From assembly GCA_027924585.1 (NCBI GenBank), contig BSBM01001387.1:124001-188000 (forward strand): a stretch of DNA of 64,000 nt, written 5' to 3'. Position numbers and translations under genes: made by a program. The DNA is from Larix kaempferi (Eukaryota > Streptophyta > Pinopsida > Pinales > Pinaceae). The notes below the pieces were generated by a model. That model worked only from the letters and a program-made list of their open reading frames with translations, was not told the DNA's origin and searched no databases. Positions 35,789-47,974 of this stretch are shown here, one piece after another (within the stretch, counting starts at the first letter, position 1; every line of letters starts with the position of its first letter).

Positions 35789-36391
35789 TGTTAAGATTTA
35801 AATGCTAAGACAGAAAATAGCAGCATTGCATTCCATTTCACAATAATAGCATATACAGGATCACTGGAGAAACAACAAGCACAGCATAAACACAAGAGAC
35901 ACAAATTTATCCTGGGAAACCCTCATGGGGTAGAAAACCCAACAAAGCTTCCTCAATATAGATGACCAGCAATATACAAATATGTAACCCTGAGCATAAG
36001 CTCCTCCTTCTCCATAGCAGACCTCTCCTCCACAAGTGTGCCACTCTCAAGTGAGTGAGTGTGTGTAAAATGAGGAATACACCTCCTCTATTTATACACT
36101 ACTCTGACTTGTCTTTTACACAAATCATGTAGGCTCGTATTTAACCATTGGGTTAAATACCCCACTACAACTGACTAGGATGACCCCTCTAGGGTGTTCT
36201 AATAACCCTTTGACCCACATAACACATACAGGGCCGACCCCCACTAGGGAAGTCTAATAACCCAGGTTACCACATTCCGACGGAGGAATAAAAATCTCCG
36301 GATATACAATAAGATCTTCAAGGAGGAATGAAACATCTCCAGAATAATAAAGTACAAATATAATATTCTTTGAAGTTACAATATCTCAACA
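35789..36391 (-). repeat. Copia-B 3' LTR
   Basis: 603 bp, TGTTAAG at its left edge and CTCAACA at its right edge on +. The TATA-like box is ctatttata on + at 36088-36096. Confidence 0.95.
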
Positions 36392-36406
36392 CTCCCCCTT
36401 AACGAG
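36392..36406 (-). promoter_or_regulatory. Copia-B polypurine tract
   Basis: ctcccccttaacgag on +, i.e. ctcgttaagggggag on the element strand, directly beside the 3' LTR. Confidence 0.8.
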
Positions 36407-36599
36407 AAGGATATTATAACATCATCTGCACGAGCAAGGAGTCATCAACATCATACATGATACATCTATAAATCATTGGAAGCTTTCTCAACATCATCAA
36501 TAACTCAAGCAGTTACTGGAACATCTTCAATACTGGAACATCAACATCTTCAGTACTGAGTCTTTATCTTCTGTAGCACTCAAACAGCTACAACAACAT

Positions 36600-38500
36600 C
36601 AACATCTGGATCCTCATGATCATCAGCATCGTCATCATACGATCATCAGCATCGGGATCATCTCGATCTATAGCATCTGGATCATCTCGATCTACAGTAT
36701 ATGGAACATCTCGATCTACAACATTTGGATCATCACGATCTACAGCATCTGGATCATCTCGATCTACATCATCTGGATCATCACGATCTACAGCATCTGG
36801 ATCATCTGTAGTAGTATCCACACCAATACATCTATCATCAAAAACATGTATTCTCACTAATACATCTATCATCAAAAGCATGTATTCTCACTAATACATC
36901 TATCATCAAAAGCATGTATTCTCACTAATACATCTATCATCAAAAGCATGTATTCTCACTAATACATCTATCATCAAAAGCATGTATTCTCACTAATACA
37001 TCTATCATCAATACATAGCAGCATACTCTGCAACACACACGATCATATTACAGGATGATCAATCCCGCTCTCTTTAGGACATAGGTCCATGGATGATACA
37101 ATCCAGATCAAGTTCCAGGATGATCAATCCTTATCACTTAAAGACAAGTCTCATGTCTAGGGACGATGCAATCCCATCACGTACATTTTGAACCCAGTTC
37201 ATGGACGATGCAGTCCTCACACGTACCTTTAAGACAAGTCTCATGTCTAGGGATGATGCAATCCCGATCAAGTTCCAGGATGATCAGTCCTTATCACTTT
37301 AAGACAAGTCTCATGTCTAGGGACGATGCAATCCCTATCAAGTTCTAGGATGATCAGTCCTTATCACTTTAAGACAAGTCTCATGTCTAGGGACGATGCA
37401 ATCCCGATCAAGTTCCAGGATGATCAGTCCTTATCACTTTAAGACAAGTCTCATGTCTAGGGACGATGCAATCCCGATCAAGTTCTAGGATGATCAGTCC
37501 GTATCACTTTAAGACAAGTCTCATGTCTAGGGACGATGCAATCCCGATCAAGTTACAGGATGATCAGTCCTTATCACTTTAAGACAAGTCTCATGTCTAA
37601 GGACGATGCAATCCCGATCAAGTTCCAAGATGATCAGTCCTTATCACTTTAATACAAGTCTCATGTCTAGGGACGATGCAATCCCGATCTACTTACAGGA
37701 TGATTAGTCCTTATCACTTTAAGACACCTCACCATGTCTAGGGATGATGCAATCCCAATCTACTTACAGGATGATTAGTCCTTATCACTTTAAGACACCT
37801 CACCATGTCTAGGGACGATGAAATCCCAATCTACTTACAGGATGATTAGTCCTTATCACTTTAAGACACCTCACCATGTCTAGGGACGATGCAATCCCAG
37901 TCTAATTACAGGATGATTAGTCCTTATCACTTTAGGACATAAGTCCAAGGATGATGCAATTCTGATCCACTTACGGGATTATCAATCCCTATCTCTTTAG
38001 GACATAAGTCCAAGGATGATGCAACCTGTCACGTACATTTTGAACCAAACGCTCAGGGACGATGCTGTCCTATCACGTCCACTAGGGACCACTTTCTCGG
38101 AGACATATGTCTATGAATCTCTTTTAGGACATGTGTCCATGGATGATACAATCCCCTCGTCCACTAGGGACCACATTCTCGGAGACATCTGTCTACGGAT
38201 CACTTTAGAACTGAAGTCCAGGGATGATACAATCCTCTCGTCCACTAGGGACCACATTCTCGGAGACATCTGTCTACGGATCACTTTAGAACTGAAGTTC
38301 TGGGATGATACAATCCTTTCATCCACTAGGGACCACATTCTCGGAGACATCTGTCTACATATCACTTTAGAACTGAAGTCTAGGGATGATACAATCCTTT
38401 CCTGTCCACTACAGACTTCATTCTCGAAGACCATATGTCTACGGATCCTTTTATAACATGTGTTCAAGGATGATGCAATCCCTCTTCTTTATCGGAGTCA
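36600..38500 (-). repeat. Copia-B 3' minisatellite region with four different arrays
   Basis: Four arrays in succession. A 24-bp unit (agcatctggatcatctcgat...) runs at about 36640-36810. A 34-bp unit (aatacatctatcatcaaaag...) has copies at 36859, 36893, 36927, 36961 and 36995. A 70-bp unit around ctagggacgatgcaatccc has copies at 37321, 37391, 37461, 37531 and more, within 37060-37960. An 81-bp unit around ccactagggaccacattctc starts at 38161, 38242, 38323 and about 38405. All lie between the polypurine tract and the pol end. Confidence 0.92.
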
Positions 38501-38696
38501 TATGTCTACGGATCCTTTTAGAACATGTGTTCAAGGATGATGCAATCCCCTCGTCAACTTAGACCCTATCTAAGTACCATCCGCCAAGCTCTCTGTCGGC
38601 ATCACCAATATAGGTATCCACATCATCGACCTCACTGTCGATGTAGGCAATCTCGTCATAAGTGACCACATCACTCCCCCTCTCAAGGAGGGTCCT

Positions 38697-39385
38697 ACCA
38701 AGCTTGTCTTGAAAAATACTCAAAATTTTCTTGAGGTAGAGGTTTGGTTAGTACATCGGTAACTTGTTCACTTGAGGTAGAGGTTTGGTTAGTACATCGA
38801 CAACTTGTTACAAATTCAAACTTTATAGTTCCTTTCTGCGCCATATCATGGAACACTGGATTCTCTGCCATCTTGATACAACTCTGTTTGACACATAGGA
38901 TCACAGTTGGGTCTATCTCTAAGTTAAACAATCCAGACGCCATACTGCTTCACAACTAGCAGAGCAAGCAGCTATGTATTCTGCTTCAGTTGTGCTGAGA
39001 GCCACACCAAACTGCTTCCTGCTATACCACAAGATCATGGCTAATCCCAGACAATAACATCCTCTCAATGTGTTCTTCATGTCTGATACACTTTCTACCC
39101 AATCAACATCTGTGTAGTCATCTGAAGTCATGATCTCCAAGATAGCATAGATCAAAGTCTATCATATCCTTTAGATGCCTCATCACATGCTTTTGCAACT
39201 ATCAGGTGAACATATCTAGTTTCCACTAGATACTGACTCAAGGTGTTCTCAGCAAGGTATATATCTGGCCTGGTATTCGTCAGATACATCAACGACCCAA
39301 TAATATGTCTGTACAGAGTTATATACACTAACTCTGATGAGTCATTCACTAACAGCTTCAAGTTGGAATCCATGAGAGTGGTCAT
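38697..39385 (-). pseudogene. Copia-B RNase H and RT connection region
   Basis: On - the order is TTLMDSNLKLLVNDSSELVY, HIIGSLMYLTNTRPDIYLAE, then YTDVDWVESVSDMKNT, CYCLGLAM, STTEAEYIAACSASCEAVW, CVKQSCIKMAENPVFHD and DVLTKPLPQENFEYF. The chain is broken into three frames by indels near 39153 and 38940, and a 30-bp duplication sits near 38735-38800. Catalytic Asp of DVDW and Glu of AEAEY are kept. CDN is changed to CVK, so the nuclease would be inactive. Confidence 0.85.
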
Positions 39386-39880
39386 TCCAACATATCAAGT
39401 CCTTTTAATATTTCTCGGCATACTTTCCCTGGTTGAGAAAGATTCCTTCTAAGCCTTTCCATACTTCTAGACATAGAAAGTAATGCATCAATCTGAGATC
39501 TTTCATTTTCATTTATGCAACCATCTATCTGTGCCATCTCTCATCAGATGGGTCTATTGATATGAGCCTCAACATCATTCGAACTTTGTGGTGAGTTCCT
39601 TCTTGCATTTGTGTATAGAAATCATATTCAACCTTGTAGCAAAGGTTGAGATCCACATCACCCATGGTGATCATTAAGCTCATCAATTTACTATCGATCC
39701 TAGGAACCCATACAGAACCTGATTCACACTTCTTCTTTAATTACACCATTAAGAGAATGGTCTTATCTACCCACTTGGAGCAAACATCTCATCATGATTA
39801 TCTTCCTCTTTCTAAGAGAATCTTCTAGCCACAAGCCTTCTATAGTGTGTTTGATTTGAAAATCTTTTTGTTGAACATCC
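39386..39880 (-). pseudogene. Copia-B reverse transcriptase remnant
   Basis: On - weak but ordered matches appear: a garbled KEEDNHDEMFAP segment near 39800, LLNGVIKEEV near 39745, VDLNLCYKVEYD near 39650, then LMHYFLCLEVW and GIFLNQGKY near 39430-39500. Several frameshifts and stops separate them. No YVDD is visible between the NLCYKV and MHYF landmarks. Confidence 0.65.
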
Positions 39881-39889
39881 ATCGCTTGT

Positions 39890-40790
39890 TCAGTGTTCAT
39901 CATTCATCATGATCCTTTTATGTTTGTGTGGTTGCCTCTCGTTTGATCTTCTATATGTCTTTTGAACTTCTATTCATTCTGTACCACTGTGCATGCTCAA
40001 GTGTGCACTAGTGTCATCATCATGATCTCATACACAAACATACATTCATTAGTATATTCTCAATATTATCAAAACATTCTAATTCTAAATAATCTTGAAT
40101 ATGTATAGTCATGATCATTAGTATTCAGGGTTTCAAGGAAGTCTTCTTTTACTCATGCATATTCTTGTTTGATCATAGTACTCTTCTGGTTAATTAAATC
40201 ATCAAGATAAGAGACATAATATGCATAAACCCTTGATTACTAACTTTATGAATAAGCATAACCAATCATACCAAGTATACTTATATAAGGGATCCTAACA
40301 CAAGGTAAGATTCTAACTTGACATAGGAAAACATACCTGGATTAGTAAACCTGCTTAGTTATGTACAACATACCTAAACAATCTCTTCAATGATTTAGAG
40401 ATCCTGAGCTAGAACCTGCATGTCTCATAGGTTGAGCATAATATAACAAAGTCATACATACCTCATAAGTAGAACAAAGATTATGGATGAGTCTTTGTCT
40501 TCATGTTGTCATGGTCATGGAACTTGATTTATCTTTTGTGATGTACCTGTATCTTGTTAGCAGACAACATCAACTTCACACAACACCATAATGTATTAGT
40601 ACAATCATATAGCCCTAATCAATGAATGTATGCATTCATACTGTTACTAGGGTGATAAGACAATTCTAACATTAATCAAGATTGTACTAATAAATAATAT
40701 GAAGATAAACACATTATGAACTTAATCAAGAATCAGATTTCAAGACATACCTGAACCTCCTTAAGTCATACCTATCGAGACTTCTTGTAG
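39890..40790 (-). other. Copia-B intron-like central block, homologous to Copia-A
   Basis: Read on -, this block matches 18740-19660 of Copia-A. Shared landmarks are CAG|GTATGTYTTG, acaatcttg-ttaat-ttaga, cttatcaccctagtaa, acatgaagacaaagactcat, catcattgaagag-like text and CCAG|GTATGTTTT. It has the same place between a gag stub and RT. No reading frame crosses it. Confidence 0.75.
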
Positions 40791-42153
40791 TCTTCTTATG
40801 TAAGGCCTTAGCCTCAAATCCCCCTGAAACTTGATCTGGAGCTTGATTAGGGTTTGCTAGAGAAACCCTAGAAATTCAATCTTTAACTTTCACACTTCTG
40901 AATGGATGGAAGGATGTGTCTTGCTGAGCTGATCAAACTAGCATACTTCAATTTTGAAATCTCCAAAATTTGACCCCTCAAAATTGCCTTCGAAACTTCT
41001 GGATCTTCTAGACAGGAACCTGAACTAGGGTTTGATGAAGCCCACCCTTCTATCCAATAAAAAGGTTCGATCCAAGGCTCTAAACTCTTATTTTTCTGAG
41101 GAGCTTCCAGCCGTGGTTACAGACTTCAAAAAATTCCAACTTTTGCTAAAGCCCTAATTTTCCATCTTTCCGATCAAAATCCCGAACTGGGGTTTGATCA
41201 AGCCCAGTCTTCTACCCAACCAAAAAATTCGATCTTGGTCTCTAAATTTCTATTTTCCTGAGTAGCATTCAGCCGTGGATTCCGATTCCAAAAATTCTAA
41301 CTTTCTTCGAAACCCTAAATTCCGGAAGCCATGAATGAAGGTGCTCCAAAAATAATTCTGTTTTGACAGAAATATGTAGCTGATTGTTTCTACTATAACT
41401 CTAAACTTTTCGCTCCACAGGGTCTGAAAACGTTTTCTGTGGTAGCATTACTTGTCATCTTTCCATCCCAATAGGTCTGACCTCAATTGGATTTTCTGAG
41501 AGAGAGTTATGCCAAGTGTCGCAACGTCACCTGTTTATGGGATAAAACAGGAGAGCGAAATTGTACGGCGTGCCACGTGTCATTGGTTCAGCTTTGGCCT
41601 CTGAAAACGTTTCTTGAGATAGTACAGTCTGTGTACTACCTACCATTTTTTACGAAATTTCATTTGGAGCTTCCTAGCCCAAGTTATGCCAAGTGTCGCA
41701 ACGTGACCTGTTTATGGGATAAAACAGGAGAGCGAACTTGTACGACGTTCCACGTGTCACTGGTTCAGCTTCGGCCTCTGAAAAACTTTCCTGAGATATT
41801 ACAGTCTGTGTAATACCTGTCACTTTTTACGAAATTTCATTTGGAGATTCCTATCCCAAGTTATGACCTTTTTTTCTAGGTCACCTGATTTTGACTGAGA
41901 TCTAGAAGAGGCAGAAACCCTAACTTGTACTGATCATAACTCACAAAGTACAATGAATATGAGGGTTCCCTTTGGAAACAAGGTACCTAGGGATGTTATC
42001 TACGACCTGTAAAGGTTTCAGATCCTGAACCTTTGCCAAAATGTATTTATAACTAAATTTCCACGATGACTGGTTTTTTCTATGTAAAACCCAAACCTTC
42101 AAATTGTCGCAAGTGAAGCAAGTGTCGTAAGTGCCATACCTTGCCTTCCTTCA
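40791..42153 (-). repeat. Copia-B leader with two nested duplications
   Basis: Near 40800 the - strand reads gaggctaaggccttacataa, a stub matching Copia-A gag at 18184. Upstream in the element (higher coordinates) two copies of the common leader unit lie at about 41005-41165 and 41170-41330. A 177-bp unit beginning agttatgccaagtgtcgc at 41505 is repeated at 41682 and begins a third time near 41859. Open frames across it are by-products. Confidence 0.8.
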
Positions 42154-42170
42154 GGTTAGCTCTGATACCA
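42154..42170 (-). promoter_or_regulatory. Copia-B primer binding site
   Basis: ggttagctctgatacca on +, the reverse complement of the 17-bp site found in Copia-A, abutting the 5' LTR. Confidence 0.9.
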
Positions 42171-42774
42171 TGTTAAGATTTAATATGCTAAGACAGAAAA
42201 TAGCAGCACTGCATTCCATTTCACAATAATAGCATATACAGTATCACTGAAGAAACAACAAGCACAGCATAAACACAAGAGACACAAATTTATCCTGGGA
42301 AACCCTCATGGGGTAGAAAACCCAGCAAAGCTTCCTCAATATAGATGACCAGAAATACACAAAGATGTAACCCTGAGCATAAGCTCCTCCTTCTCCATAG
42401 CAGACCTCTCCTCCACAAGTGCGCCACTCTCAAGTGAGTGAGTGTGTGTAAAATGAGGAATACACCTCCTCTATTTATACACTACTCCGACTTGTCTTTT
42501 ACACAAATCATGTAGGCTCGTATTTAACCATTGGGTTAAATACCCCACTACAACTGACTGGGCTGACCCCTCTAGGGTGGTCTAATAACCCTTTGACCCA
42601 CATAACACATACAGGGCCGACCCCCACTAGGGAAGTCTAATAACCCAGGTTACCACATTCCGACGGAGGAATAAACATCTCCGGATATACAATAAGATCT
42701 TCAAGGAGGAATGAAACATCTCCAGAATAATAAAGTACAAATATAATATTCTTTGAAGTTACAATATCTCAACA
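42171..42774 (-). repeat. Copia-B 5' LTR
   Basis: 604 bp. TATA-like box ctatttata (+) at 42471-42479. It is followed on + by the target duplication AATTC. Confidence 0.95.
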
Positions 42775-42779
42775 AATTC

Positions 42780-45700
42780 ATCAATAATTAAGAGTCCATA
42801 CCTTAATACCATAACAACAACATCTGGGTGGTTCTGAGGACAATTCTGGGTGTTTCTTAGTCTTTTAAAAGTTGGAAATGGGAATCAATTTCAATTCTGG
42901 ACTGAACCTGGGCATAAAGGAGGCATTATGAGATATTTGAGACAACAACAAAAGCTTAAATTTTGAGTATGGGCAATGTCTGGATAGTCTTGGGCAGTTC
43001 TAGAGATTCCTTGGAGTAGCCTCAGTCATAAAGCAGCATTGAAACCACTGTAAATTCAGTTCTAACAAGGAAGCTCTATTATGTTTTCAAATCTGGAAAT
43101 CATCTACCAATAAAGGTTAACAATTTTGGGCATATAAGGGGACTTAATTTGTGATAATGTTTAATATACCTTTTCTCAATGCAACAAATAAATGTGGACC
43201 TGTTATATAGCATGAAAACTATCATTCTCATCAAAGGATAGAATCTTGTCTACATGAGGTCATCCTTCTCAGGACAACAAATCAGTAATCGAAGCAAATC
43301 TTTGTCATGGATGAGAGGTAGTTCTAGGCCCCATGAAAAACACCTAATCAATGTTATGGAGAATGATCATTCAATCTAGGCTACTCGGCAGTGAAGAAGT
43401 GATAGTGTTGAGATTCGTTTTCGCCGATCTTGAAGACTTATCATAGAACAATGAAGCAGGGGAGGAAGCTAAATAAGATTATGATTATATGGTTGATGTG
43501 GAAAATCTTAACTATGATGATTTGGACAGTATTTCAAAGATACCAAAGAGCCAATGTCATCTGGATATCATACATAATGTTGAAGAAGAGCTTCATCAAT
43601 ATATGTTTATTTTGTGCAAGTTATGGTGTTAAGTGTTCCTTCTATGTGGAATTAGTGTTGTCAATGTTTGAAGTCTCTTCTTCATGGTTCTATTTTGGTT
43701 CTTAAAGGATAAATAGTGGAATTTTAAGGCTTTACAAACCTCTCAAAGATTGATCCAGTTGAATAGTAGCAAGGTTGTGTTTACATATAATTACATTTCC
43801 TTTAAGTGATAATTGTCCGCAAACTTATCAGTTGACATCGTCAAAATCCAAACATGGGACCACTGGGACATCAGTCCATTTGTAATTTCAACATATAATT
43901 GCACTATCCATGAGGGTTTTGTCCCAATTCATCAATGTTTCTGTCACAGTCAAACAACAAATCAAAAATCAGATGATGATGGTTGCAAGTTCTTGAAATT
44001 GTGGCAACGTAATAGATACCCCTCAAACCTGGCAGCTGACCCCAAGGATTTCCATGTTATGTGGTGCAATACCATACCTTAGGGCATGTTTCTCAAAGAA
44101 AATTCCAGTAAACATGGTTAAAATTCACATTCTTGACACTAGATAAAAGACCCTTTCCATGTTTCCATGAAGATCACAGAAGAAGCAGTATTATAGATTA
44201 GGTAGATGTTGGACAAAGTTTGAAACAAAAATATGAGGGATATGGCTATGAGATCACATGCAATACCCTAGTGGGGACATTAATAGTTCCCCACTTTCAC
44301 CAACCCAACAAACCACAGTTGACAACGGAATTAATATAAATAATACATCTATAAATATATAACAAATATAAATAATAATAAACTAAGTCCTCAAACATTG
44401 TATCATTTCATACTCATGTCTCTTAAGCAATAAATAATTGTATAAATCATCATATTCATTATTATCAATTATATTTATCCTACTTAAATTGGATATTTTT
44501 GTAGTTATCAAACAAGACTATTTGTAATATTGGCATCAAAGGGAGTTCAATTCCCCACTGACCCACTGCCAAGAGTGCTAGTAGGAGGAAATAAACTTCG
44601 AGCTAGGAGGCCATCCACTTTTTCTCCTAAATTTCCTACACATTCCACTTCAATGCCACCTTTTCTATTTTGCATACTTTGTTCTCTTTACAATTTCCAC
44701 CGTTCCATTCCATATCCATTCTTGTACGTGTACTTAAAAAAAAAAAAAAAAAAAAAACACCATTTAAAGTTGACAGAATATCATTGTGAATTTCCCAGTA
44801 TCATTTCTTGGATTCTAAAGTATGTCTAGATGTTAGTGCATCCATAGATCGTTGTGTGAAACTATTGTTTAAATTTTATGTCTAAAATCATTGATGAGAA
44901 ACCATGGCAGAAATGATCATGTATGAAATATGAACCTGGATAGATAAATTGTCTTGATTGTGGAACAGACTATAGAATCATAATGAGTAGTATAAGTTGA
45001 TATATCAAACATTTAATCAAGAAAGTTATAATTCACTTAAACTAGCACCCTAAAGTGCAAGTTTCTCACTAGGTTCCAAGTAGATTGCCTAGGTGATAGT
45101 GGCAATTCTTCTCAGAGTCAAATTACTTGTGATTGGTTTTAGTAGAACTCCAAGCATAAACAATAATCCTGTAGACTAAATCCACTTGCTGACACAGTAC
45201 TCTGTTCCAAATTTCAAGTATTGATCTATGCTTGAGTTAATTCTTATTAATCTGATGTTTATAGTGTTTCAATATCAAATTCACACAACTAAAAATGTAA
45301 AGGCAGGACATCAAATAACTAGATGCTTGAATACTATAACTCTTATGAATAGTTTGTCTTTCTCAAGTTTAGAACATTGCAATTGGTGCTTGGTAAAACC
45401 TTATATTTTTTTCTAAGTCCCGCCCATCCTTGGATTGTAGTGTAGACAAGATAGCTCTCAGTAATATCTCAAAGCAACTGATCTTGAACATTCTATTCCT
45501 TAGTGACCAAGGTACTAATATTGTCCATAAGTTTCCACAACTACTAATTGTCCAAAGGAAACTCACTATCTAACTTAGTCTACATGGAAAGAATCCACTG
45601 CTTGGACTACCTCCAACATGCATAAAAATGTGCAAGCATTCTGCAGGTGGAAATTTAGGATCAAAATTTGGGATATCTAATTCCAATTCCTTTCACTTGT

Positions 45701-47227
45701 GATTGACCATATATAGCTTGTTCTCAATCAACTACCTCACATGTAGTTAGAATCCTAGATCTAAAATGACTTCAACAAGTTGGATTTACAACCACTAGTT
45801 GGTGTGTTGAAGTTCATACCTTGCTGCCATCTCTGCCAAATGTTGCAGTGTTTTTGAATTATGGAGGCACTCCCTCAACTTTATTGATTTTCCAAGGTCA
45901 ATGGCGGATCCATTCATGTTATGAAATTATCTTCTGATACCTGTAAAACTGATTCTGCACTTTCTCTCATCTCCTTTGCAACTTTAAATTTGTTTTTCCT
46001 GGTTCTGAAGTTACCTGGGTCATCCATCATAGATTTCATCCTTGATGTATGACTGGTTCTTTGCCTGGCCTTTTGGTGCCACCCAATTTCCTTCCCATCC
46101 CATCTCTAGACTATCTTTTGTTTCTTGCCTTTGTCTTCTTAGCTTCTTGGTATAGTACTGGTACAAGCCTACTACATGTGCTCTCTAGATTTCTCAAAAG
46201 AAAATTTTGAGTAGAATCTCTACTTAGTATTAATTTTTAACTGTAAACTCAGTAGCTACCTTAAAAAATGTCCCATCATCCTAATTCTCACATTATAGTA
46301 CTACCAAGAAAATCCATAAATTTTTATGATCTTAAGAGTCACCCTTATCTCCATATACTCACTACACGTCATTGTTAATGGTCCTAGGATTATGATCAAG
46401 GGTATTAATGCCATTCTGAATTAGGACAACTTTAACCACTAAGGTTTGTAATCTGACCCCTCAATTAACCATTTTGTGTGCAATTTTTTTCAGATTCCTT
46501 TTTATATGTTCCAGCTAAGCCTGGCTTCTGCAAAAAGTAAAATGTGACCCTTGTATTCCTTCGACAAATGTTGCAGCTTCCTATTTTTTATGCCCCAAAT
46601 TCTATACCTAAGCTTGATGGTTAACATAAAATCACCTAAGGTTAGTAGTTTATTCATTTTCAATTTCTTGCACAGATAAATCCCTTGAAAGTCTATCTTC
46701 ATTATCACTACCAAGAACAATTCCCAAGGCAAAGGTGATAATCAATCTTCCTTCATTATCTTCTATTACCTGCTACCTCCACTGGCACCCCATCTAATTT
46801 TAAACTAGACCATTCTTTCAAAATCAAACACAAAGGATCTTTCATTCAAGTTTCAACAAAGATATGAAATGTGCATGTTGTCATGTATTTATTATTTAGT
46901 GACTGTCTTTTAAGGTTCATTTTGTAGGCTTAAGTAGTTGGAATATAGATTCTTTCTTCACTGCTACTTTCTCTTTTGGATGAACTATGATGGTCATGCT
47001 TGTGTTTTTTAATCTAGATTGTAGAATTTGCTAAGAGTTGCTATTTTTCCATTCAAAATAGCCATTATAAAACTCTATACATCTTTCCATGTGTATTATA
47101 ATGTCATTGGATTAATTTTGTGTTTTTCCTGACTACATGCCCCACCTGTCAGGTATCTCTTAGGTTTAGACATAGGGATTGTTACGTAGTTTGAGTGTTA
47201 TGTTATACTAACAAAAATCTTTTGCAG
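42780..47227. other. Unassigned region upstream of the kinase exons
   Basis: Upstream kinase exons (ATP-binding loop) would be expected somewhere here or beyond, but I could not recognise them. The region contains a 21-base A run (about 44737-44757) and a possible exon at 43392. A weak SINE-like tract (gccaagagtgctag with ttcaattcccc) lies at 44540-44585. Confidence 0.4.
43392..43627 (+). pseudogene. Possible coding remnant, unknown acidic protein
   Basis: One frame from about 43392 reads EEVIVLRFVFADLEDLS, stop, NNEAGEEAK, stop, then DYDYMVDVENLNYDDLDSIS and IIHNVEEELHQYM to a TAA near 43627. Composition is protein-like and the two internal stops are TAG and TAA. I do not recognise the family and see no clear splice borders. 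Confidence 0.25.
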
Positions 47228-47405
47228 ATTTTTAATGTATTCTGGTGTTACCATTGTGCATGCAAAAGGGTCCCTGCCCATGCCATTGTCTATCTGAATG
47301 AAAATTGCATTAGGTGCAGCCAAGGGCCTGGAATTTCTTCATGGAGGAGCTGAAAGGCCCATGATATATTGGGATTTTAAGACGTCCAATATCCTGTTGG
47401 ATTCG
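47228..47405 (+). pseudogene. RLCK-VII (PBS1-like) kinase, exon with catalytic loop
   Basis: After the acceptor TTTTGCAG| the frame becomes recognisable from GSLPMPLSI onward: [15 protein letters not shown], then [18 protein letters not shown], ending at TCG|GTTTGT. Receptor-like cytoplasmic kinases of subfamily VII have I-Y-R-D-F-K-T/A-S-N-I-L-L-D here, so the catalytic-loop Arg is Trp (CGG to TGG). A TGA at 47295-47297 sits where the family has Arg (CGA to TGA). Both changes are CpG-type transitions. The first 30 bases or so of the exon no longer match. The next exon continues in phase 0. In living relatives these kinases act at the plasma membrane in immune and hormone signalling; this copy looks dead. 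Confidence 0.85.
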
Positions 47406-47475
47406 GTTTGTCCCTATAACCCCAAATACTTTAAATTACTAAGCATTGTCATAGTATGGATTCAGTTTGTCCCTA

Positions 47476-47974
47476 TGTTGAAATATTGTAACTTCTAAGA
47501 ATATTATATTTGTACTTTATTATTCCAGAGATGTTCCATTCCTCCGAGGAGACCCTATTGTATATCCTGAGATTTTTATTCCTCCGAGAGAGTGTGGTAA
47601 ATAGGGTTATTAGATCTCCCATGTGAGGTCGGCCCTGAGTTAGTTGTTTAGGTGTTATTAAACTCTCTTAGGAGAGGTCGGTCCCATTAGGGTGAAAAGT
47701 CAGTTAGAACACAAGTATAAATAGAGGAGGTGTATTCCTCATTTATACCATTCATTCACTCACTTGTGTATTGCACATAGGAGAGAGAGAGGTCTGCATA
47801 GGAGGCGAAGAAGCTCTTGTTGAGGACTACATCTTGTATTGGGTTGATTATCTATATTGAGGAAAGCTTTGCTGGGTTTTCTACCCCATGAGGGTTTCCC
47901 AGGGTAAATCTGTGTCTATCTTGTGATTGTGTTTCTTTAGTGATCTTGCTTGTGAAATTAGGCTAAACTTAACA
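47476..47974 (+). repeat. Copia-C 5' LTR
   Basis: 499 bp. TATA-like box tataaatag at 47716-47724. Contains aggtcggccct and aggtcggtccc modules related to those in the other two LTR families. Confidence 0.95.

Larger units (their letters stand above)
35789..42774 (-). mobile_element. Copia-B: complete LTR retrotransposon on the - strand, non-autonomous
   Basis: LTRs of 603 and 604 bp (35789-36391 and 42171-42774) flanked by the target duplication AATTC (35784-35788 and 42775-42779). The primer site lies inside the right LTR and the polypurine tract inside the left, so it reads on the - strand. The LTRs differ at about 14 positions by eye (near 98%), the least diverged of the three. Gag is reduced to a stub, protease and integrase are absent, and RT and RNase H are badly decayed. 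The better-matched LTRs together with worse coding sequence suggest that an already defective copy was mobilised by proteins from elsewhere. Confidence 0.95.

Noticed and set aside
36588-38467. Asp/Ser/Thr-rich ORFs inside Copia-B
   Set aside because: By-products of the 24-, 70- and 81-bp minisatellite arrays.
36600-38500. CRISPR-like look of evenly spaced repeats
   Set aside because: Units are contiguous tandem copies without unique spacers, inside a plant retrotransposon.
44530-44829. 99-codon ORF ending in a poly-Lys run
   Set aside because: The Lys run is a genomic A tract, probably a retroposon tail; the rest resembles no protein.
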